From RI-92 sp037384645 (GTDB taxonomy: Bacteria; Pseudomonadota; Gammaproteobacteria; UBA6429; Thiohalophilaceae): 34,527 bases of DNA. The notes beneath the pieces are model-generated. The model did not search any database and was not told where the DNA came from. It saw only the letters and a program-made list of their open reading frames with translations. Position 1 is the first letter of the stretch. Each line of letters begins with the position of its first letter. Below are positions 16,551 to 24,248 of the stretch, piece by piece. The DNA lies in the NCBI GenBank assembly GCA_037384645.1, contig JARRNT010000044.1, forward strand, positions 1-34,527. The letters run 5' to 3'. Both the position numbers and the translations under genes were made by a program.

Positions 16551-16595
16551 GAATTCGGTGCGCCCTGGCATTCAACACTTTATTTTTATAGGTAA

Positions 16596-16625
16596 ATTCT
16601 ACCCTGTGCCATTGTTATGCGCCAA
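16596..16625 (-). promoter_or_regulatory. Candidate sigma70 promoter of the SH3/TlpA/DUF3570 operon
   Basis: Minus strand: -35 TTGGCG (16625-16620), an 18-nt spacer, then -10 TAGAAT (16601-16596), 45 nt before the ATG at 16550. The boxes match consensus 4 of 6 and 5 of 6. It lies in the 128-nt gap after the haem-protein gene, giving the five-gene operon its own start. Confidence 0.5.
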
Positions 16626-16678
16626 TGCGTTTATCCCCGCGCTCGCGTTTGGTCGACAATAACGATTGCGTACATCAG

Positions 16679-19474
16679 TTAATTCTTCGGGGCAGCAAAT
16701 GGATTATTGAAGTACTGAGCACCAGTATCCACCCATTCGGACAGCAGCTTGAGCTCGTGCACTGTCAACCAGGGCTGACCTGCCGTGCAATGCGGTGTTG
16801 GTATACTGGTTGTTGGTGGTGGACAGGTACCGTCAGCATTCACTGCAAAAACACTAAAAAACGAACTGCCATTGGCCGTGCCCGGCATCATTGTTCTATC
16901 GATAGTTATCGTGTTGCCGTTCGCATCTAAAACAGCTGTACCATTAGCATCCACTTTATTATGATTTAAGAGTAACTGCGAGTAAGAAGACAACCAATCC
17001 GTGGTTGTCTGGCTTAACACATTGTCACTGAGATCGAGCTGACCAGCAGGAACCCCCGGATTGTTTGGATCAGGATTCTGGTAGCTGTGACAGCTCGTAC
17101 ACGTCGCATCGACTGTCGCATTATTCACTGTAACTGGATTACCAAGAGCATCCGTCACGACGCGCGCATATGACCACATCGGGTCGATATCCGTCTTGTA
17201 ATCGATACTAATCCGGCAGGTCACATTCCAGCTGCCCGTCGGGCTCATACAGCTACTGGCCACCGGTGCAACCTGGTCGGGCAGCCAGCTGTAATCGTAG
17301 AAAAAGGGCGGATCGAGCTGGGTGCGGTTCGTATTAGCGGCGGTCGTCATATCCGTCCAGGCATCGGTGAAGTTGATGTCGACGGAAGGCGTCAGGGTGT
17401 TTATCGAGGCATTGGTCCACGCCTCGGCCATGGTCTCGCCGATTGCAGTCGGCGCAATCCGGGTATGGGTAAACGCACCCGCATCCACCTCTGCCTGGGT
17501 CGCCCCCGGATACAAATTATTAGCCTGTCCGCCGAGCCGACCATGCGGCGCAGTGGAATATGGACTGTGACATCCCCCGCAACTCAAGGTCTTGCCGGGG
17601 CGCACGCTTAACCAGGTGCCATGCCGATAATTGATAGGTCGATTATTGTTATCCAGGGTCCGAACACGGCGACCATTTTTATCGACAATGCTGAACGACA
17701 AGGGCACATTCGCCGGCACCTTGACCCGCACCGAGCCATCGGGGTAAATCGGGGCATAACCGATAATCTGGCGCATCAGTCGCGCCTTACTGACCCCAAA
17801 CGCGGAAGATTTGAAATCATAGGTATCCTTATCCGGCATGTAGGTACCCTTGACGATACGCAAAAACATCGCGGGGCGTTGAATCAGACCGGTGTTGTCC
17901 TGGTCCGCAGTCGACTGTGCCGGATCGGTAAGCTGTGACAAACTGGTCGCAGAGCTGCCCATGGGATTAAAACTGCCATCCATATCATAGACACTGCGAA
18001 TATTGATGATGCCGGTCGCCCCACTGCCGATGTTATAGGGGATATAGGGCGCATCAGTGAGATTTTCCGCCGCCACCACATCCGTGAAATAGATACCGGC
18101 CTGCGGCGGCGTGATCGGCAACATCGTTTGTGAGCCGATGTCATAAATAAAAATCCCGTAGCGTGGCGGCGCTTCCGTGGCAGTGCTCAGATCCACGCTC
18201 GGATCATTGCAGCCCTTGGTCTCATTGGTGCCGTTAACACTCACCGTGACGAAACACAGGCTGTAACTCACCAGGGCGCGGTTGGAGCCATCCAGCAGCG
18301 GAAAGATCGAACTGAAGCGTCCCCCCAGGGAAATCCCGGGCTTCGTGTTCACCGTGTTATTACTTAGTGATATCTGGCCCGGTCCGGTCAAGCCCGATGT
18401 CGGATTCAAAGGCTGATTTATATCGGTGTAGTGCTGGACATCAAGCAATACCGGATCACCGCCATCAAAAGTGTTGGTAAAAGGCATTGCCAGGGCCATG
18501 ACCTTGCCCGCCGAGGTTTCCTGTGGCTGGGTAAAGTGAATTGGCGCATTATTGCTACTACCTGAAGGATTACTGCCGGTATTATGACTGTATTCACCAT
18601 ACAGCATCTGCACATCTGATCCGTCAGGCTTCATGGTGTACAGCGTCATTTGATTTTTACCCGGGGAGTGTTCCCAACGACTGAACATCACCCGCCCTTC
18701 CAGACCAGGAATGTTACGGATCACCGTCGGATACAGATCATCACTCATGTTAAAGGTCAACTGGTGCAGGTCCGTGCCATCGATCGCCATGGAGAAGAGA
18801 TGGAAGGAATGCTTATTACTCTTGGCATCTTCCACAGTAGGTTGGAAGATGCTGAAAAATCCCTCGTTCAGTTCAATTGCGCCCGTGACGTCGGTCGCCC
18901 GATCGGACGAGAAGATAATGCGATTCCCGGGAATGAAATGCGGTTCGATGTCATCGCCATCACTGTTATTAAACGGCATCACCAGTTTAGGATTTTCGCT
19001 ACCCGCTGCCTGACTCAGCGGCTTGGTCAGATCGTATTCATAAATATTCCAGGTAATGGGAGGATTGGCGTTGTTCACCATGGGTTTGTGCAAAGCGAAC
19101 AGCAGTTTGGTACCGTCGTTAGAAAAAGACAGATCACGGACATCGCCATCATTGCCAATAATGGCTTGCGTCACATCGATTTCAGGTGAACTGACCGATG
19201 CGGTCTTTTTGACGATCAGGTGGGCGCCCGCTTGCATGGCCTCGGGGTCGGAGATATCACCGGAGACTGGCATGCCATTCATGTCTACCGGGGTCGTGCG
19301 TTTGACATAGGCAATCGGCAACTCTGTCACCGTCGGATCGGGCGCCTGGTTGTTGCCCCCCACTCCCGCGCTGCCTCCCCCACAGGCAGACAGGCTGACG
19401 AGACAGGCGGCCACAAGAGAGGATTTAACTAGTATAAATGTGGAAAATTTTACACTGAATCGCTTTTTCATCAT
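16679..19474 (-). CDS. Hydrazine-synthase-alpha-like dihaem c-type lipoprotein
   Basis: A 931-residue predicted surface or periplasmic lipoprotein (lipobox LSAC at Cys31). The N-terminal half has TolB-like propeller repeats (LSFSNDGTKLLFALHKP, RIIFSSDRATD, HLFSMAIDGTDLHQLTF, LYTMKPDGSDVQML). The C-terminal half holds two c-type haem sites, CGGCH (Cys632-His636) and CTSCH (Cys792-His796), and a middle region (GIINIRSVYDMDGS) like the HzsA middle domain. In anammox bacteria HzsA makes hydrazine; homologues occur widely in other bacteria with unknown roles, so hydrazine synthesis should not be inferred here. It is transcribed away from the CRP-site region. Redox function is likely; the substrate is unknown. 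Confidence 0.75.
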   Translation of the reverse strand: MMKKRFSVKFSTFILVKSSLVAACLVSLSACGGGSAGVGGNNQAPDPTVTELPIAYVKRTTPVDMNGMPVSGDISDPEAMQAGAHLIVKKTASVSSPEIDVTQAIIGNDGDVRDLSFSNDGTKLLFALHKPMVNNANPPITWNIYEYDLTKPLSQAAGSENPKLVMPFNNSDGDDIEPHFIPGNRIIFSSDRATDVTGAIELNEGFFSIFQPTVEDAKSNKHSFHLFSMAIDGTDLHQLTFNMSDDLYPTVIRNIPGLEGRVMFSRWEHSPGKNQMTLYTMKPDGSDVQMLYGEYSHNTGSNPSGSSNNAPIHFTQPQETSAGKVMALAMPFTNTFDGGDPVLLDVQHYTDINQPLNPTSGLTGPGQISLSNNTVNTKPGISLGGRFSSIFPLLDGSNRALVSYSLCFVTVSVNGTNETKGCNDPSVDLSTATEAPPRYGIFIYDIGSQTMLPITPPQAGIYFTDVVAAENLTDAPYIPYNIGSGATGIINIRSVYDMDGSFNPMGSSATSLSQLTDPAQSTADQDNTGLIQRPAMFLRIVKGTYMPDKDTYDFKSSAFGVSKARLMRQIIGYAPIYPDGSVRVKVPANVPLSFSIVDKNGRRVRTLDNNNRPINYRHGTWLSVRPGKTLSCGGCHSPYSTAPHGRLGGQANNLYPGATQAEVDAGAFTHTRIAPTAIGETMAEAWTNASINTLTPSVDINFTDAWTDMTTAANTNRTQLDPPFFYDYSWLPDQVAPVASSCMSPTGSWNVTCRISIDYKTDIDPMWSYARVVTDALGNPVTVNNATVDATCTSCHSYQNPDPNNPGVPAGQLDLSDNVLSQTTTDWLSSYSQLLLNHNKVDANGTAVLDANGNTITIDRTMMPGTANGSSFFSVFAVNADGTCPPPTTSIPTPHCTAGQPWLTVHELKLLSEWVDTGAQYFNNPFAAPKN

Positions 19475-19622
19475 CGGCCCGCTCTTATCATTGTCGTTAA
19501 GCAGTCATGGAAATCGTGTATCACGCTCGTCGTATTCAGCGCCCCCAGTGGCAGTACAAAACTGCGTCACAAACCTCTTTCATTTGCTACACGGGTCCCC
19601 CACTTGTACGAATGAATTATGG

Positions 19623-19645
19623 ACAGAATGGGATTTTCGTTCTGT
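19623..19645. repeat. Inverted repeat in the divergent control region
   Basis: ACAGAATG and CGTTCTGT form an 8-bp stem (one G-T pair) around a 7-nt loop. It could be an operator for a dimeric regulator or an RNA hairpin. No family can be assigned. Confidence 0.45.
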
Positions 19646-19713
19646 GAGCAGTATCATGAAAGAATGTCTGGTTTCAAACTACAGTAACCACATGACCCGG
19701 CGGTGTGATGAGT

Positions 19714-19729
19714 TGTGATCCAGTTCACA
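19714..19729 (+). promoter_or_regulatory. CRP/Vfr-type binding site
   Basis: TGTGATCCAGTTCACA has both half-sites (TGTGA and TCACA) perfect and differs from the ideal TGTGATCTAGATCACA at only two central positions. Its centre is 55 nt before the ATG at 19777. If TTAATA at 19753-19758 is the -10, the site sits near -43, as in class II CRP-activated promoters. It therefore probably activates the haem/Tat operon. An effect on the divergent HzsA-like gene is possible. Confidence 0.7.
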
Positions 19730-19776
19730 CTGGCAGCTAACAAAAACGAACATTAATAACATTTTGGGAAACGATT

Positions 19777-21315
19777 ATGACCATCGCAAGTTTGTTACGC
19801 ACCGCTATCCCGAAAAAGGCCATCTCCGGCGCCATCGCTGTGGCAGTGACGATTGGATGCGCCAACCTGAGTTACGCCGCCCCCACCAACCGTGATATCG
19901 CCTGGCAGATCTTCGAGCGGCTGACCGGGACTCCGCCGTCTAATGCCATGCTGGACACCATGACCGATTGCATTACCAATGGCACCGGTTCCCAAATCTG
20001 CCAGACCGGCGCAACGGTAGATGGCGTACAAAGTATCGGACTTAACAGCCTGTCAGACTCCAGTGTTACCGGTACCAGCACGATGCAACAAAGCTTAGCC
20101 GCGGCGACAAGCCACAATAGTAGCAGTGTCAACACTAGTAGTAATGTAAATAAAGCCGGTATTGTCGCCGCTACCTTTCTGGCCATGCAGGACCCGAATT
20201 TTCTCAACGTCAAGGTCAAAGACATGGTCCTGCCCTGGACCAACAAGGACCAGACGGTGTTTTTCCCTTTCAACGATGCTGCGGCCATGATGATTGGCAT
20301 GATTCGGGACGGAAAAGATTTTCGCCAGCTGCTATATGGTGATATCTATTATGACGACCCATCTGCCTCTGTGGCCTTTTCTAAATTCGTGTTCCCGGTC
20401 TCGAATACCGACCCGCAATCGAACAATGATCATTTCGCGTATATTGAAAATCAGAATCTGCCACTAAAAACCGCTCTGGTTGCCACTACGCAATCAGGTG
20501 TAACCGGGATGCCGACCGAGGGCATCGCCGGTGTCATGACCACCCGCGGCATGCAGCGCGCCTATTTCTATGCCGGCACCAATCGCGCCATGCTGCGTTT
20601 CACTTTCCTCAATTTCCTGTGTAACGACCTTGGCCAGGTCAAGGACATCAACAGCAACCCGGAGCGCATCCGCCAGGACCCGTCGCGCAGCCCGGGTGGT
20701 GACAGCAGTGTCTTTCTGAACAAATGCATCGGCTGCCATGCCGGCATGGACGGCATGGACGGAGCTTTCGCCTACTACAACTGGGGCTCGGCTATTTACC
20801 AACCGAATCCAAACACACCAGTAGATTCCCAGGGCAGTGTCTATGCGAGTAGCGATATTCCCAATGGTTATACCCTGAGCGGCAAGGCTTTCCCTCCATC
20901 CAGAGTCATGCCCAAGTACCGGCAGAATTTTCTGAGCTTTCCGGGCGGCTATGAGACCACTGACGATAGCTGGATCAACTACTGGCGCGTCGGCCTGGAC
21001 GCCAACCTGGGTTGGGATGAAGGCGCGAATGACAGTTCACCCCACATCGTCTCCTACGACCCCAAAAACAACTCAAATCCATACCCGAGCACACAAGCCA
21101 ATCCCCAGATGGGCAGTGCAGCGCAGCTCGGCTATGAACTGTCGCATACCGTCGCCTTCGCCCGCTGCCAGGTGCTGCATGTCTATCGCCACACCTGCAT
21201 GAATGACCCGACTGAAAAGAAACTGGAAGCAATGGTTGGTGACTTCCAGGGCAGTAATTACAACATGCTGGCTGCCTTCAGTGATGCAGCCATTGCCTGC
21301 AGCAAAGGTAATTAA
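19777..21315 (+). CDS. Exported monohaem c-type protein, unknown function
   Basis: A 512-residue protein with a signal peptide (hydrophobic stretch AISGAIAVAVTIGCANLSYA, cleavage before APTNRD). One c-type haem site, CIGCH (Cys317-His321), is followed by AGMDGMDGAFAYYNWG. Near the mature N-terminus, WQIFERLTGTPPS recalls the RLTGxxPS segment of DUF1549/DUF1592-type cytochrome-associated proteins, but I cannot assign the family firmly. It is first of a plus-strand operon with the dihaem LamG lipoprotein and the Tat protein, and starts 47 nt after the CRP-type site. A GGGA ribosome site precedes the ATG. It is probably a periplasmic electron carrier or a partner of the next two proteins. Confidence 0.7.
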   Translation: MTIASLLRTAIPKKAISGAIAVAVTIGCANLSYAAPTNRDIAWQIFERLTGTPPSNAMLDTMTDCITNGTGSQICQTGATVDGVQSIGLNSLSDSSVTGTSTMQQSLAAATSHNSSSVNTSSNVNKAGIVAATFLAMQDPNFLNVKVKDMVLPWTNKDQTVFFPFNDAAAMMIGMIRDGKDFRQLLYGDIYYDDPSASVAFSKFVFPVSNTDPQSNNDHFAYIENQNLPLKTALVATTQSGVTGMPTEGIAGVMTTRGMQRAYFYAGTNRAMLRFTFLNFLCNDLGQVKDINSNPERIRQDPSRSPGGDSSVFLNKCIGCHAGMDGMDGAFAYYNWGSAIYQPNPNTPVDSQGSVYASSDIPNGYTLSGKAFPPSRVMPKYRQNFLSFPGGYETTDDSWINYWRVGLDANLGWDEGANDSSPHIVSYDPKNNSNPYPSTQANPQMGSAAQLGYELSHTVAFARCQVLHVYRHTCMNDPTEKKLEAMVGDFQGSNYNMLAAFSDAAIACSKGN

Positions 21316-21371
21316 ACCAGACGCAATTTCGTACCGGAGTACCGAATCAACTCAGGTCTGTGGAGAACAAC

Positions 21372-24224
21372 ATGAATTACAACAATAATGCGAAACAGGG
21401 TGGAACCGGCCTGGGCCTCAAACGGCTTGCCACCGGCTTGATCTTACTTTCCGGTGCACTGGCACTCAGCGCCTGCGGCGGCGGCGCCAGCAATACCCAG
21501 AACCCGAAGGGTTCGCAGACTGGCATAGTCAGTACCAGTTCAAAGGTCCCCCTGTATCAGGGTCCGCCCCCGGCCTCCCAGGATACGCTCTATTTCAGCA
21601 AATATTTATGGAACAACCTGCGCACCCAGAATCATTGCGCCTCCTGTCACGATGACGGTGGCCAGGGCGGAGTCTATTTCGCGAGCAATTCCGATGTCAA
21701 CGAAGCCTATGCCGCCGTCATGAATTCGAGCAAACCCCTGGTTGATTTAAAAAACCCCGCGAAGTCCCTGATGGTCACCAAGTTCAGCCAGAGCGGGCAT
21801 TACTGCCTGGACGGAACCAATGCCCTGTGCGCCCAGGAACTCACCAACTGGATTACCGCCTGGGCCAATGCCGAAAGCGGCGGCGGTAGCACCACCATCA
21901 CCCTGACCCCGCCCGCGATTCATGCGCCGCAGGCACCCCTGAATTTCCCTTCGTCACCAGATAACTATGGTGCTGTCTATAATCTCGTGTCTAACCACTG
22001 CAACGGTTGCCACGTGCCCAACCCGACACAGAGCGCGACCCCGGTGGCACCGGAGTTCGCCACCAGCTCGGAGGCGGATTCGTATTCTCTGGCGAGCACG
22101 ATTCCCCTGATCAATATCGCCGATCCCAAGCAATCACGCTTTTACACCCGCCTTGCCGTGGATGGCCATAACTGCTGGACGGACTGCGCCACGGCGGCGT
22201 CACAAATGCTGAATGCCATCAAGCAATTCACCGACCCCATCCAGGCAGCAGCAAAAACCGCACCCAGCGCCGCAGACACGTACCTGGCCAGCGACGCCGT
22301 CAACCTGTTCCAGGACGGCATCGTCGCCAGTGGCGGCGGCCGCTACGAAGCGGATCAAATCGCCATGTATAATTTCAAAACAGGTTCTGGCAATACCATC
22401 CTTGATGTCAGCGGCGTAGCCCCGGCCATGAACCTGACCCTGAGCGGTACCGAAGGTGTCGATTACAAGTGGATGAGCAACTGGGGTATCGAATTCGATA
22501 CCAAGAATGCCAAGGCCCAGGCCCTGACCAGCGACAGTGCCAAACTGACAAATTTAATCGCAACATACAATGCTGGATATTCAATTGAGGCCTGGGTAGC
22601 ACCTGCCAATACAACTCAAACCAGCGCTGATATTGTCACATATACCGGCGGTGACACTGTAGGCAATAATTTCAGCCTCGGGCAAAATGCAACCAGTTAT
22701 GAGGCTTATAACCGGGATCAAAACGATTTAACAGGGAATATAACCCCCCTTGATGTGCCAGGCCTGAATGCCAGCCTGCAACACGTAGTACTGACGAATG
22801 ACCCGATCAAAGGCACACAACTATATATAAACGGTGTGGCGCAAATTCCGGACCCGACTAATCCCTCTCCTGATCCAAGATCTATTGGCGAGAACTTGGG
22901 GAACTGGATCAGTAGCTTTGCTTTCGTGTTAGGAAATGATCCTTCTCGCCAACACTCCTGGCTCGGCCAGATCCGTATGCTGGCCATCCATAGCGCACCA
23001 CTAACTCCGCAGGAAGTACTTCAGAATTATCATGCCGGTGTCGGCCAGCAATACTTCCTGCTGTTCAACATCAGCAGTCATCTGGGTACCGAGTGCAATC
23101 CCGCCACCGGGCCGTCCTGTTTCATCCTGATGAAGGCCTCGGTATTCGATAACACCAGTTACCTGTTCTCTGAGCCCCGGTTCATCAACCTCAATGACCC
23201 CAACGTCAGCACAGAGCCCCCGGTGTTACTCAAGGGGATGCGCATCGGCATCAACGGCAACGATTCGGGCAATGACCAGGTCTTTTCCCGCATGGATGTC
23301 TGCGTCAACGGACCGTGTGCATTTAGCACGGTTGACGCACGAACCCGCGACGTGTGTTACCAAAAAGGCATCACACCAGCCGATGGCGCACTCCTTTCCA
23401 GCCAGGGTGCCGTGATTGCCATGCAAAACGGCCCCAGGGGCAATGGGGGCCTGGCACCGGATATGATCTTCCTGACCTTTGATGCGATCAATGATGCGGC
23501 AAAACCGCATACGATTGTCTCCACTTCGTCTCTAACCTCGCCAACGCCGACGGTGCATCCGGTGGTGAATGACAATATCCTCGTGCACTCCTTCGAGGAA
23601 ATCGATGCCACCCTGGCCAAGCTGACTGGCATACCGCGTACGGATATTGCGTCAACCTACGCCTCAGTCATTCAGTCCTTGCCGTCCACCCATGATGCCG
23701 GTTCATATAATTCGGCGAACCAGATGGCCGTGACCCAGTTGGCGATCAGTTACTGCAGTACAATGGTGAATAATCAGGAAACCGCAGACACAAATGGGCC
23801 TAACAACAATAAGTTCTTCCCGAATATTACATTCAATAAGACCAACCAGACCATTACATCCACTAGCGGGGTTAACCAGCAGGGACTGTCGTTTACTGCC
23901 GATGACGTGAATGACATCGTACAGCCCCTGATCTCCCACCTGATGAATGTCGAGTACAATGGGACAGCTGCAGCAAAAACGCTCTCGTTCATGCCTGTCT
24001 ATTCGCAAGTGCAATCCTACCTGGCTGATTTAATTAACGGTGGCACCATCAATACCAGTGCAGGTCCAATTACAGTGCAAGGATTGGCGCCGACGACCGT
24101 TAGCAATAATAGTCCGGCACCGTGCGGACAGGGCACAAGCTACTGTAGCTATGCCCGCAGCATACAAATCATCAAGGCCACCTGTACCGCCGCCGTGGCC
24201 AGTGCGCCCATGTTGCTGCATTAA
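21372..24224 (+). CDS. Dihaem c-type lipoprotein with LamG-like domain
   Basis: A 950-residue lipoprotein (lipobox LSAC, Cys35). Two haem c sites, CASCH (Cys89-His93) and CNGCH (Cys210-His214), precede a CWTDC motif (Cys268, Cys272). Residues ~320-560 look like a concanavalin/LamG sandwich (IAMYNFKTGSGNTILDVSG, YSIEAWVAPANTTQ, LQHVVLTNDPIKGTQLYING, WLGQIRMLAIHSAPLTPQEV), a fold that binds sugars or proteins. The C-terminal ~390 residues are not recognised. The ATG at 21372 has GGAG 6 nt upstream, better than the in-frame GTG at 21360. The DNA of the LamG part (~22540-22960) is visibly richer in A/T than its surroundings. Probably surface or periplasmic, working with its operon neighbours. Confidence 0.72.
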   Translation: MNYNNNAKQGGTGLGLKRLATGLILLSGALALSACGGGASNTQNPKGSQTGIVSTSSKVPLYQGPPPASQDTLYFSKYLWNNLRTQNHCASCHDDGGQGGVYFASNSDVNEAYAAVMNSSKPLVDLKNPAKSLMVTKFSQSGHYCLDGTNALCAQELTNWITAWANAESGGGSTTITLTPPAIHAPQAPLNFPSSPDNYGAVYNLVSNHCNGCHVPNPTQSATPVAPEFATSSEADSYSLASTIPLINIADPKQSRFYTRLAVDGHNCWTDCATAASQMLNAIKQFTDPIQAAAKTAPSAADTYLASDAVNLFQDGIVASGGGRYEADQIAMYNFKTGSGNTILDVSGVAPAMNLTLSGTEGVDYKWMSNWGIEFDTKNAKAQALTSDSAKLTNLIATYNAGYSIEAWVAPANTTQTSADIVTYTGGDTVGNNFSLGQNATSYEAYNRDQNDLTGNITPLDVPGLNASLQHVVLTNDPIKGTQLYINGVAQIPDPTNPSPDPRSIGENLGNWISSFAFVLGNDPSRQHSWLGQIRMLAIHSAPLTPQEVLQNYHAGVGQQYFLLFNISSHLGTECNPATGPSCFILMKASVFDNTSYLFSEPRFINLNDPNVSTEPPVLLKGMRIGINGNDSGNDQVFSRMDVCVNGPCAFSTVDARTRDVCYQKGITPADGALLSSQGAVIAMQNGPRGNGGLAPDMIFLTFDAINDAAKPHTIVSTSSLTSPTPTVHPVVNDNILVHSFEEIDATLAKLTGIPRTDIASTYASVIQSLPSTHDAGSYNSANQMAVTQLAISYCSTMVNNQETADTNGPNNNKFFPNITFNKTNQTITSTSGVNQQGLSFTADDVNDIVQPLISHLMNVEYNGTAAAKTLSFMPVYSQVQSYLADLINGGTINTSAGPITVQGLAPTTVSNNSPAPCGQGTSYCSYARSIQIIKATCTAAVASAPMLLH

Positions 24225-24248
24225 GCCTTTACACCGAGGTATACAAAA

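Larger units (their letters stand above)
19475..19776. other. Divergent control region between two haem-protein genes
   Basis: This 302-nt stretch has no convincing gene. It must hold promoters for both the HzsA-like gene (minus) and the monohaem operon (plus). It contains the CRP-type site at 19714-19729, an 8-bp inverted repeat at 19623-19645, and a short palindrome CGTGTATCACG at 19515-19525. A possible plus-strand -10 (TTAATA, 19753-19758) lies ~35 nt downstream of the CRP-site centre. Confidence 0.6.

Noticed and set aside
16679..19474. Hydrazine synthesis (anammox) as the function of the HzsA-like gene
   Set aside because: No HzsB/HzsC or hydrazine dehydrogenase genes are present, and the organism is gammaproteobacterial.
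19515..19525. Short palindrome CGTGTATCACG as a second CRP site
   Set aside because: The half-sites do not match TGTGA/TCACA with 6-nt spacing; it may be chance.
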